In this document: piece by piece, positions 44,564 to 54,600 of the stretch
Numbering within the stretch: position 1 is the stretch's first letter
Layout: each line of letters opens with the position of its first letter
IMG/VR virus record: IMGVR_UViG_3300037493_001906
Coordinates: 1 to 64,000 of that record
Strand: one strand, 5' to 3'
DNA length: 64,000 nt
Source of the DNA: a virus
Made by a program: the position numbers and the translations under genes
The notes under the pieces: generated by a model
Databases searched by the model: none
Seen by the model: the letters and a program-made list of their open reading frames with translations, nothing else
What the model was told of the DNA's origin: nothing

Positions 44564-47227
44564 TTAGTCTAAGTATTCTATTTGTCCTCCGTTAGCAAGT
44601 ATATTTTGTATTTCATCTTCTGATAATTCATATACATCATCTTGATCAACATCACCACCTTCAGCATATTGACCACCATACCTTGATACATATGAAGGTG
44701 TTATACCTGCCATTGTTCCTGTTGTATATGCATCAGGTGTAAGTGTTCCTGTACCCATGCCAGTAAATACATAATCACCTCTATCAGGTTGTTGCCAAGC
44801 AAGAAACTGATTATCTGCTAAAGTATTCTTTTTTATTTTTTGTTGTATATCATAATTTTCATTAGCATTTGCAAAACCTGTTAATGCATTAGTACCTGCC
44901 ATAATCCAGTTTGCTAATGGTTCACCTGTAATACCTAATTTCTTTTTACCTTTAAGGCTCCAGTCAAAATATTTAGAATCAGGAGATTTACCACTCAATG
45001 GTTCAGGATTGGTTTTAAATTGATCTCCTGTTAGTTGTCCTTGAGGAGCACCAAATGTACCAACTGCAGTAGGAGTTGGTTGATTACCACCCCATGCGTC
45101 TGCATAACCATATCCACTAATAGTATTAGGTCCATTAATAGTATTAGTATTAGTATTTGCTGGAGCTTTATAATGTGGTACTGCATTTTTTTTCCAGGTT
45201 TCAGCAGGAGATTCTGACCAATTTGCATATGGAGCACCTTCACTTTGTGTTGCATATGGTGCACCAACTTGACTATTATACATTTGTGCTTTAGGAAGAC
45301 CACCTAATTTTTTAGTTTGTAAATATGGTGGGACAAGTGTATTATAAACAGGCATACCTGCTGTTCCTGTTGGTTTAGCAATACCTGCTGGTATATTATA
45401 TGGAGTAGGATGTGCTGAAGGAATTGGAGCTGCTTGAGCTGGTTGAGTTTGATCACTCATTTTTGTTCCTTCAAATTCAATTGGATCTAAATGAGATCTA
45501 AACTTGTAAGTTACACTTTTAGGGCCTTTATTAAACAATCTGCCAAGACCAGTACTCATCTTTTCTTCTCTTGATAAGAGATGTGTATCTGATGGATTAT
45601 ACTTAGAAAGTAATTCACTCCAGTTAGCAGAAGTGCCTGTATTACCTCTTGCCTTCCATTTAATATAAGGAGAATAGTTTGTAGGAAAATATCTTAATCC
45701 TTGAGAATCATATTCTCCTTGATTAGAAGTATATTGATTATATCCTTGTTGTTGACCTTGTTGTTGATCTTGAGGTATATCTAATGTTTTCCACTCACCT
45801 GTACGTGGATCATAGAAAGTAGATTTATTTTTTTGACCATAATTAGCTTGAGCAGCTTTAGTTGCTTTATCAATATAATCTTGATATTGTTTATCATAAT
45901 CATTTTTATATTGTAATGAATAAGGACCTTTTTGACCAGTAATTAATCCTACTTGTGCATGTGGAATAAAGTTATTATAAATATCTTGAGTTGTACTACC
46001 AAAATCTTTCCAAGCATTTTTTCTTTGATCATCATATCCTTGAGCTTGATTTATTAAAGCTAATTGATTTTGTGCAGTTGCAGGATTATAATCATTGTAT
46101 GGATTCTGAGTATTATCACTTCCTACTGAAGTACCATATTGAGCATAAGCAGTTTGTTGTTCTTCTTGTTCAGTTTGATAAGTAGGATTATTAAAATATT
46201 CTGGTATTACTGATTGTATATGTTGTTGAGCTTCTTGTTGTGCTTCTTTTTGTAAATTAACTAAAGCATTATTTTGAAGATTAGATACAAAAGCATTACG
46301 GTATTGTTCAAGATAATCATCTTGACTATCTCCATCTGCTGAACCACCCTTTTGTTTTCTAGATAATTTCTTTACACCACCTTGTTTAAGATAAGTATTA
46401 CCCATTCCTACATTACCACCATATTGATTAGCTGATCCATCTGAGCTACCACCATCTTGCATATAACCACCACAGTTCATACAAGGCATGTCATTAGCTC
46501 CATCTGGTAATCCTCCACCTACATTATAACTAGGAACATATGGAGTGTGAGCATGTATCCAAGCATCTACTGGTTGCTGAGGAAAAGCAATCTCATCAGT
46601 TAATCCACCTTCTTCATAAAATCCAAAAGGAGTATTAGGTTTCCACCCACTATTATAAAAATGATTAGCAGTAGGCTGTTGAGGAAAAGCTACTTCATCT
46701 GTGTATCCACCATAAGCCATTTGAGGACCTTCCATTTGTTCTTCTTCAGGACCTTGTTGTTGCATAGGTTCTTGAGCTTCTTGCTCTGGAGATTCTTGTG
46801 GTTCACCTTGTGCTTGTTGAGGAGAAGGATGTTGTTGTAGATACTGTATTGTAGTTTGTAATATCTTAGTAGCTTGATCTTGAGGTACACCCATCTTTAC
46901 AAGTTCTTGTAGTATTTGTTGAGGCTGGGCACCTTGTTGAAGTTGTTGAGCAATTTTAGCCATCAACTGTTGCATTTGTGCATCTTGTTGATTTCCTCCA
47001 TCTTGATAAAAACCAAAGGGAACATTGGGTCTAAAACCTTCTGAGTAAAATTTATTGGCTGTCGGTTGTTGTGGAAAACCTACTTCATTAGTAAGTCCAC
47101 CCATTGCCATTTGTTTACCATATTTTGCCATAAAGACTTGTTCATCAGGATATTGACTATAAAAAGATTTTCTACCTTGTGGGGTATCAGGAAATCCTGC
47201 TGCCTTTAACATTTGTGCTGCTGTCAT
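44564..47227 (-). CDS. 887-residue Gln/Gly-rich repeat cargo protein
   Basis: The protein is very rich in Gln, Gly, Asn and Pro. It contains three copies of a unit with DE[VI]xFPQQP (see repeat entries), a GG-rich patch with a four-Cys-like segment (DMPCMNCGGYMQDGG), the motif KKLGGLPKAQ (LPKAQ at 644-648), and ends in ILANGGQIEYLD. It shares the GG and LPKAQ motifs with the proteins on both sides, so the three probably bind the same partner or are processed by the same protease. It is likely extended or disordered. No enzyme motif was found. Confidence 0.6.
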   Translation of the reverse strand: MTAAQMLKAAGFPDTPQGRKSFYSQYPDEQVFMAKYGKQMAMGGLTNEVGFPQQPTANKFYSEGFRPNVPFGFYQDGGNQQDAQMQQLMAKIAQQLQQGAQPQQILQELVKMGVPQDQATKILQTTIQYLQQHPSPQQAQGEPQESPEQEAQEPMQQQGPEEEQMEGPQMAYGGYTDEVAFPQQPTANHFYNSGWKPNTPFGFYEEGGLTDEIAFPQQPVDAWIHAHTPYVPSYNVGGGLPDGANDMPCMNCGGYMQDGGSSDGSANQYGGNVGMGNTYLKQGGVKKLSRKQKGGSADGDSQDDYLEQYRNAFVSNLQNNALVNLQKEAQQEAQQHIQSVIPEYFNNPTYQTEQEEQQTAYAQYGTSVGSDNTQNPYNDYNPATAQNQLALINQAQGYDDQRKNAWKDFGSTTQDIYNNFIPHAQVGLITGQKGPYSLQYKNDYDKQYQDYIDKATKAAQANYGQKNKSTFYDPRTGEWKTLDIPQDQQQGQQQGYNQYTSNQGEYDSQGLRYFPTNYSPYIKWKARGNTGTSANWSELLSKYNPSDTHLLSREEKMSTGLGRLFNKGPKSVTYKFRSHLDPIEFEGTKMSDQTQPAQAAPIPSAHPTPYNIPAGIAKPTGTAGMPVYNTLVPPYLQTKKLGGLPKAQMYNSQVGAPYATQSEGAPYANWSESPAETWKKNAVPHYKAPANTNTNTINGPNTISGYGYADAWGGNQPTPTAVGTFGAPQGQLTGDQFKTNPEPLSGKSPDSKYFDWSLKGKKKLGITGEPLANWIMAGTNALTGFANANENYDIQQKIKKNTLADNQFLAWQQPDRGDYVFTGMGTGTLTPDAYTTGTMAGITPSYVSRYGGQYAEGGDVDQDDVYELSEDEIQNILANGGQIEYLD
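46556..46711 (-). repeat. FPQQP unit copies 2 and 3
   Basis: Copy 2 reads GGYTDEVAFPQQPTANHFYN, then GWKPNTPFGFYEEGG. Copy 3 follows at once as LTDEIAFPQQPVDAW and is cut short. Copy 2 keeps most residues of copy 1 at 46995-47101, spaced about 290 bases away by a Gln-rich region. Confidence 0.8.
46995..47101 (-). repeat. FPQQP unit copy 1
   Basis: The unit reads GGLTNEVGFPQQPTANKFYS, then EGFRPNVPFGFYQDGG, about 36 residues. It is the first of three copies in this protein. Differences between copies are mostly conservative, so the unit is kept by selection. Confidence 0.8.
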
Positions 47228-47245
47228 GTGATATATTTTATGCTA

Positions 47246-47261
47246 CTAATTTACAAATTTA
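47246..47261 (-). promoter_or_regulatory. possible promoter element in gap before the 887-residue gene
   Basis: Read on the minus strand, the gap contains TAAATTTG, an exact match to the Bacteroides -7 box TAnnTTTG, in a context nearly identical (13 of 15 bases) to one at 62198-62212. No good -33 box stands at the expected distance. The call is weak. Confidence 0.25.
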
Positions 47262-47279
47262 TTTTTAAACATTATAAGT

Positions 47280-50200
47280 TTATTCATATTTACTAAGCCA
47301 TCCTATAGATCCACCTAATTTTTTAGTAGGTATGGCTAAACCTGCACCTGTTTTTTTATTAGTGTTAAAATCATACCAGGTCTTATTATTAAGCTTTCCA
47401 TTTTTACTTCCTGGTTTAGCAGAATAACTACCTAAATCATGATAAGTAATAATTAAATCATCAGGTTTTATTTTATAGTCTTTTATAATTTGTTCTGCTT
47501 GACTTTTAATTTGAGTTAAACTTCCTGCAAAATCAATTGCAAGATTTTTACCATCTATTAAATAAGTAACAGATCCTCCTCCAAATTTACCATAAGCATC
47601 TTTACCTAAACCTTTAGCAAATATAAAAAATGTATTCTGTTTATCTTTTGTTTGTAAAGTAGAAATGGAACTATTAAATCCTACAGGTTGAGCAGCACTA
47701 TTCCAATCAATATCAGTAAATCTATATTGTCGTAATTCATCAGCAATTTTATCTCCCTTGGTTATTTCACTTTCTTTTTTATATTTTATATTTACTTTAC
47801 CATCTGGTTTTTTTGTATATGTAGTATAATAAGGATCTTTAACAGTACTACCAGGATTGTTTGCTTTATGATTTTTTAAAGAAGAAGGAATAACACTTCC
47901 ATCTTTATTATATTTAATATTTTTATGCATAACAAATGTTGCACTATTTTTTTCATCTTCTAGTGCTTTATCTTTTGTTATATCATAATCATATAAAAAG
48001 TGTGCAATTCCAGCAACATTGTTATATTCAGATTCACTATCTAATCTTGCTGTAGGAATATAATCAAAACCTTTATCATTATCAAATACATTTATATATG
48101 AAATATATCCTTCCTTGGTTCTACTTAATTCTTTATATTGTGGAGTAACATTAATTTTATTATTTTTTGATTGTGTTGTATTTTGTGCAGTATTTTGTAC
48201 TGTTGTTACAACTTTATTTTGTACCTTCTCTGTTGCTTTATCTTTAGAAGCATCACCTGCTCCATACTTAATCCAAGCTCTATCTATAATTGCAGGAATA
48301 GATTCAATATTTTTATTTACTGTATTTAATATTTCACCTGATTCTTTTTGAGCATATTCTAATCCAGAAATAATATTGTCTAATATTGATGGTTCTGAAA
48401 CATTAATTGTTGAAGTAACCTTTTTAGGTGTAGTTTTAACAGTAGATTGAGGTTGAGATTTTACTGGTGTAGGAGCTGGTGTATTAGTTTTTGGAACAAC
48501 AACTTTTGTTTGTGTTACAGGTTTAACTACAGGCTTAGTTGATACAGGTGGTGTAGTAGGTTTTACTACAGGTTTAACAGTAGGCTTAACTACTGGTTGG
48601 GTTGGTGCAGTTACTCTTACTACTGGCTTTTCTGCAGGCTGTTCTACAACAACAGTTTTTTTCCTTAATATTGGAGCTTTCTTTCTTACTAAAGGTGTAG
48701 GTTCTATTACATCTTCTTTAATAGGTCTTGCTTCTATTCTTGGAATCAAAGTCATATCAGGATCTCTTACTACAACTGGCTCTGGTGTTTTAGCAGAATT
48801 TTTATAAGCCCATGATGTATCTAAATCTGGTGTTCTTTGATCTGAAGGTCTTCCTGCTGCTATTGGATTTTTAGAACTACCATATACAGTAGGATCAAGA
48901 TATACTTTACCATCTTGACCCATATAAGAACCTCCACCTTGATAAGTATCTAACCAACCACCTAATTTTTTGTCAGGAACAAGATAGTCAGGACCTATTT
49001 CTTCACTTCTTAAATACTCTCTTCCTTCTGGAGATTCTGCTGCTCTTGCTTCTCCTTCTGCTGTCCAAAAAGAACCATACATATCAGGATTAACTTGATA
49101 ATTATATACAGCTTCTGGATCTGCAAATTGAAAAGATGGATTGTCCATTAAAAATTGATTAGTTAATTCTTCTTGATCTACCATCCTTCTATTAAAATAA
49201 GGATAGTCAGCATCTACTTCAGTTATAGCAGGAGCTTTTCTAGCTAAACCATAAGGATCATATTCTGGTATTCTTAATCTACCTGCTAGAGCTTGTTGTC
49301 TATGATATAACTCATGTATCATATCTTTGTCACCTCTGTCTTTACTTAAGTATATAGTATCAGATTGAGGTTCATATGATGCATTACCTTCTTGGTCTCT
49401 TATTATAAAAGGACCACCACCTTGATAAATAGGACCATCTGTTTTACCACCTGGTCCAAATTTATCTATTGTACCACCATAAGCTTTTTTATTTTTAGAT
49501 TGATAATCTAGTAAGGCAGCTTTAGTTTCATTTCCATATATACCATCATATGTACCATATTTATTAGTAGATTTAGGTAATTTATATCCTCTATTACTTA
49601 ATTCTTTTTGTAATGCTTGTGTATCAAAATCTTTTTTATTAGAATCTAAAGCAGATAATTCTTTGTTTGTATAATAAACTTTATTATAGTTTGCTTTTCT
49701 TCCCAAAGAAAAAATTTCATCCTGTATTGAAGATATATCTTCATAGTTTTTTTGTGATAAGGTATTAAGTTTTTCCCAGGACATACCATTTGGTGTAGTA
49801 GTATTGTCTAAATGCTTATAATATTCTTTTTGTATTTTATTTAATTTATCAAGTTTTATTTTATTTTTTTCTAATTGATTTTTTATTTCTATATTATCAT
49901 TATAATATATTCTATCATAGACCTCATAAGGTTTTCCTATCCCCATAGAAATATCTTCTGTCTTAAAATTAAAGTTTGAATATCTTCCTTTATATGGATT
50001 TAAATCATAAGTGTCATAATAAGAAAAATATTTTCCTCGTTTATCTTCTCCTCTATTTACTGTAAATTGACCAAGAATACCTGAATCATCAGTCATTTGA
50101 AAACTACCTTTATGTTTAGATGCTTCTTTTAATAAGTTTTCAGTAAAAAAGTCATCTTGAATATTATAATATATTGGGGTATTATTAGTTTTTGTAATTG

Positions 50201-51680
50201 TTGGTTTATACTTAGATACTCCAAAAGTATTACCTTTTTGGGGTTTTCCTAAATATAAATTCAAAGCATCATCACCAGAAGGATCATAATATTTTAAACC
50301 ATTATCTTGCAAACCTTTTTCAGAATTATTATTAACAACAGCATTTAAAACTCTTTTTACAGGCTCTAAAATATTTCCATCTCCTGTTATATACTCATTC
50401 TTTATATTTTTAGAAATCCTATCTCTTACAAAATTATTTGGTAATAGTTGTTGATTAGTAATTCCTGTTTCTTTTAATTGTTGTGCAGGAGTACCAGCAT
50501 AATTAGTATTAAATCTTTGATTATTATACATAAACTCTTTTTCTCCTGCTTTTCTTGCAGCACTAAAAGCTTGCCCTTTTGTTTTATATTTAGAATAATC
50601 TTCTACTCCCCAGTTATAAGGATTTATCCAACTAGGTATAAATTCACCTAACTGAGCTTTAGGTAGAGAAATGTCACCACCATAAGCTTTATTAGAAGTA
50701 TCATAAATAAGTTCACCAATTTCTGTAGCAAGAACTCCTCTATTTGCATTTAAAGCTTTTTTTACAACAGGATTAGTTATAAACTTTGATAGTCCAAATC
50801 TTTGTGCGGTAAGAGGAAAATAAAATCCAGATTTAGATACTGCAGGACTACCAATGTTTGCTAGTGTTTGTGCAAATGTATTTGGTGTTACATTAGCAAT
50901 TGCTCTTTTATAACCTTGACTAGCTAAAGCACTTCCCAAACCAACACCAGTTAGATTGCCAACCATACTATTATAATCTTTGTCTTTATAGTTATAGTAT
51001 GCTTGATCTGCATCAACAGCAGCACCTAATGTATTTCCTAACCAACCAATTCCTTGAGCAATTGGATGTGGTATAAATTGACCAAGTTGCATTATATCTG
51101 TAGCAATATCTAATGGATATAATATATTTTTTTGTATATTTTTTGTATAAATTTCAGATTTTGCATCTTGATTTATTAAATCTTGTAATTCTTTAGTTCT
51201 ATTGTAGGGGCCAACAAAAGTTTGATTATTATGCAGACGTATATCTTTATCTCTTTGTTCTATTTGACGTACTTTATTTTCTATATTAGTATTTGTTTTA
51301 TCTTTTTTAATTATATATCCTGGTTGAGCTTTAGGTAAATTATCTAGCCATCCTCCATTTTTAGCAACAGGTGTTTCTTTAACATAGGGAGTGCCCATAT
51401 TATGCATACCTGAATAAGGAGGAAGATATTGCCCATTAGCCATTAATGGTATCCCAGTCTGAGACATATCTATCATACCTGTTGGAGTATGAATGTCAAT
51501 AGAAGATCTATCTCTGTATGGTGAGTCATCTCTATAACCCATCATACTAAGTTCATCATCAAAAGCATTTAACCAATCTTCAGTAGAAGAGTGACCAATG
51601 ACTTTCTTTTTATCTTTAGGTATACTCTTATTAGATTTTGCATTCCTAAAATCTTCTGAAAATTGATTTTTATTTCCCAT
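47280..51680 (-). CDS. 1466-residue cargo protein with zincin and peptidoglycan-binding domains
   Basis: Reading from the N-terminus: a polar start; NGGWLDNLPKAQPGY (LPKAQ at 115-119); Gly/Ala-rich amphipathic helices at about 170-320; YGGDISLPKAQLG (LPKAQ at 339-343); and a peptidoglycan-binding-type unit at about 680-735 (DTQALQKELSNRGYKLP and DGIYGNETKAALLDYQ). Next is a zinc metallopeptidase motif HELYH at 789-793 with acidic residues downstream. Then come KKLGGWLDTYQGGG, a Pro/Lys/Val-rich linker, and a C-terminal domain of unknown type ending in KKLGGSIGWLSKYE. The domains suit a protein that works on or near the cell wall during DNA entry, or that processes other cargo proteins. The start lies one base after the preceding stop. 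Confidence 0.7.
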   Translation of the reverse strand: MGNKNQFSEDFRNAKSNKSIPKDKKKVIGHSSTEDWLNAFDDELSMMGYRDDSPYRDRSSIDIHTPTGMIDMSQTGIPLMANGQYLPPYSGMHNMGTPYVKETPVAKNGGWLDNLPKAQPGYIIKKDKTNTNIENKVRQIEQRDKDIRLHNNQTFVGPYNRTKELQDLINQDAKSEIYTKNIQKNILYPLDIATDIMQLGQFIPHPIAQGIGWLGNTLGAAVDADQAYYNYKDKDYNSMVGNLTGVGLGSALASQGYKRAIANVTPNTFAQTLANIGSPAVSKSGFYFPLTAQRFGLSKFITNPVVKKALNANRGVLATEIGELIYDTSNKAYGGDISLPKAQLGEFIPSWINPYNWGVEDYSKYKTKGQAFSAARKAGEKEFMYNNQRFNTNYAGTPAQQLKETGITNQQLLPNNFVRDRISKNIKNEYITGDGNILEPVKRVLNAVVNNNSEKGLQDNGLKYYDPSGDDALNLYLGKPQKGNTFGVSKYKPTITKTNNTPIYYNIQDDFFTENLLKEASKHKGSFQMTDDSGILGQFTVNRGEDKRGKYFSYYDTYDLNPYKGRYSNFNFKTEDISMGIGKPYEVYDRIYYNDNIEIKNQLEKNKIKLDKLNKIQKEYYKHLDNTTTPNGMSWEKLNTLSQKNYEDISSIQDEIFSLGRKANYNKVYYTNKELSALDSNKKDFDTQALQKELSNRGYKLPKSTNKYGTYDGIYGNETKAALLDYQSKNKKAYGGTIDKFGPGGKTDGPIYQGGGPFIIRDQEGNASYEPQSDTIYLSKDRGDKDMIHELYHRQQALAGRLRIPEYDPYGLARKAPAITEVDADYPYFNRRMVDQEELTNQFLMDNPSFQFADPEAVYNYQVNPDMYGSFWTAEGEARAAESPEGREYLRSEEIGPDYLVPDKKLGGWLDTYQGGGSYMGQDGKVYLDPTVYGSSKNPIAAGRPSDQRTPDLDTSWAYKNSAKTPEPVVVRDPDMTLIPRIEARPIKEDVIEPTPLVRKKAPILRKKTVVVEQPAEKPVVRVTAPTQPVVKPTVKPVVKPTTPPVSTKPVVKPVTQTKVVVPKTNTPAPTPVKSQPQSTVKTTPKKVTSTINVSEPSILDNIISGLEYAQKESGEILNTVNKNIESIPAIIDRAWIKYGAGDASKDKATEKVQNKVVTTVQNTAQNTTQSKNNKINVTPQYKELSRTKEGYISYINVFDNDKGFDYIPTARLDSESEYNNVAGIAHFLYDYDITKDKALEDEKNSATFVMHKNIKYNKDGSVIPSSLKNHKANNPGSTVKDPYYTTYTKKPDGKVNIKYKKESEITKGDKIADELRQYRFTDIDWNSAAQPVGFNSSISTLQTKDKQNTFFIFAKGLGKDAYGKFGGGSVTYLIDGKNLAIDFAGSLTQIKSQAEQIIKDYKIKPDDLIITYHDLGSYSAKPGSKNGKLNNKTWYDFNTNKKTGAGLAIPTKKLGGSIGWLSKYE
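48418..48657 (-). repeat. low-complexity Pro/Val/Lys linker in the 1466-residue protein
   Basis: The segment is built of short units such as PVVKPT and KPVVKP with Thr and Gln between them, about 80 residues. Such linkers are extended and flexible, here separating the zincin half from the C-terminal domain. Confidence 0.75.
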
Positions 51681-51681
51681 A

Positions 51682-54600
51682 TTATCTTGGCGAGTAAAGT
51701 TCTTTATTATTTGTTAGAATCACAAGCATTTTGTAAGGATTACCATTTGGATACTTTGTATTATCATTAACAGGATCTTTTCTTAACCAAACTGTATTAG
51801 TATAATGTCTGAATTTTTTTCTTTCAAAAAAGTCTTTAGCATAATTAAGATTAACTGTATTTAAAGTTCTAGCATAACCATTAGCCCCAGTATTCCAAAT
51901 CATTCTCTCTGCAAAACCAGGAATATTAGGATTAAAATATTCACCTCTGTCATCAGTAATATCCCAGAACTGATTAAACCTATACTTGTTTTCTTCTTTA
52001 GAATAGAGTATATCTATTACATTAGAACCAATAATTGGATAGGTAGTAATAAGTTGAGGATCTTTTTTAATTGCTGTAGAAAGATTTAATCTTAAGTATC
52101 CTGAAACCTGTTCAGTATTGTAAATAACAGCCTTGTCAAAATTATAATCAAGCACATGGAATCTATCAAACCCATTAGTATCATACTTGTAACATTCAAG
52201 TTGATACTCAATGCTTCTTAGAGTATTAACAGTTTGTACAGTATTAACCATATACTCTACTTCAAATGGATAGTTAATACCATAATAATTACAATAGCTT
52301 TGATAAGCTAAATTGTGTATCCATATTCCATTGTTATGAGTAGTCAAAAATGTATTCTTACCAGGGATAACCAAGTCAGGATGCCAATCATGATAACTTA
52401 TCCAAGAACCAATTTTAGGATCATAACTAATAGTCCAAGAAGCATCTTCAAAATAAAGTTGCCATACAGGAATTGGAGGTTGTCCTTGTATTGGATTTGG
52501 AACTAATTGAGTATCATCTCCAAGTTTAATAGCAAACATATAAGCATTATTCATATATATATTAAAGGTATTGTCTTTTAATATATCATCATATTGAACA
52601 GTTATAGATGCAGGTAAATCTGTTCTTAAGCTATAATCTTTCTTGGTAAAGTAAAGTAGACCATTTTGATTATCATAGATACTTTGTGTTCCTACACCAA
52701 TAACAGGATTGTTAGTTAATGCAAAATTTGGAAATTGTTGAACAAGTTTAAAGGGGAGGTAGAGAACTAACCACCACTTGATGTCATTCATTGAAAGCTC
52801 ATTAAGCGAGTTAGTATAGGAAAATATTTTCCCTTGGTTTTGGCTAATCCAATAAATACCCATTGGAGTATTAATTACACTTAATCTGTCTTGACAAGAA
52901 GCAAACTCATATGGCCTATCTGCATTAGTTATACTTTGTAAAGGTTGACTAAATAATCCACCATCACCAATAACAAGTTTAGTACCTAATCCAGTTTCTA
53001 AAGTATCTGTACCTTGGAACATAACAGGACTTTGAGATTCAAAGAATATCATAGCCCCACTTTTATTAATAGGTTTTATACAAGTTAATGTTGATTCAAA
53101 GTCTTTATAATTATTAATTAAGAATATACTCCAGTTATCTCTAAGACTTTCATACTGATTTGGTAAAGAATAAATAACTCTATTCTTACTATACACATAA
53201 CAGTCTTCTGCTAATACAGGATTATAATTATATCTTTGGGTTGCTGCCCAAGAAACATAATTTAAAAATAACTTAGAATAACTTAGACTTTGATCATACT
53301 TATAATAATTAGTAGCTTTTATAATACCTGTATTAAATAAGATATTTGTATCATCATAATAACCTGGGTCATAAAATCTTTCAGTATCTAATTCTCCCCA
53401 ATCTCTTTGAGCAAGATTGATTTCAGTTTCTACATAAAAATCTTTTACTCCAGAATTAAATAAGTAGAACCATGCATATTCCATAGAAAAGGAAAGTGAT
53501 GTAAAATTAGGTAGTACAACCCATGTTCCTGGCGTATTACTTACATCATCTAAACTATAATAACTACTAGGAGTAACAATAGCATTAGGATTAAATGTAT
53601 TAAAAAAAGTACCCATTGATGAGGTAAAATCTCCAGTTTGAAATTGATTAAAGTTTGCCCAATATCTTGGATAAGGAATCATTTCATTTTTAGTATAATC
53701 AAATTGTGTTCCATCAGGTTCACCATACATCCAATTATAAAAATAGAAGAATGTGTTTTTTTCAGTATACCTTCCTACATAAGTATCTCCACCAAATAAA
53801 GTTCCTGTAGTTGAATTAAGATTTAATACACCTGTTCTTGGATTAGGAATATATAAAGGTGTAGTACATGTTGAAACAGGAATAAGAGATATACTATTAA
53901 TTTGACCATATTGATTTATTAACCTTTGTTTTAATGAAGCATAGTGAGAAGATGCTGTTTGAGGTCTTGTTCCTTTTGGATATGTAGCTAATCTAAAGTT
54001 TACATCTGAACTATAATCTGCAGGATTCTGAGAAGAAAAAGATTGTTTAGATGGATTTTTTACCTGAAGGTTATTAAAGATTGAAGGCTCTGCTAAAGCC
54101 ACAACATCTGTAACTCTTATTCTACTAAAATCACCTGTATCAGGATTTTTTAATGTATTGCCAGTTTGAATAGCTACATAATTAGACCTATATAAATTAT
54201 TAATTCTGTAAGTAGAATTAAATGTTGCAATTTGAGGACCAATATATTGTGCATGATTAATAACCCTTCTTCTATCACCAGTTGTAGGTATTGCATAATC
54301 TGTATATAAACAATGTGAATGATACCTTAATGCATAATCTTTATAACTAATAACAGCTTTAAAAAAGTTTAATGCAGTGTCTGTACCTTGAGTAAAGTAA
54401 TTAAAAAATAAAGGAATATTAGCCGTTAAAGCACTCACACTTGCCATGGGCATGTTTTGATATGCCCCATCTGCTTGTTCAATGTTTACTGAACCAGTGT
54501 TTAATCCATTATGTGTTGCTGTTTCTACATTATAGGCTTTATTTAAACCATTATATATAAAAGTATCATCAGATTTTCCTAATAAATTATTTGACCATGA

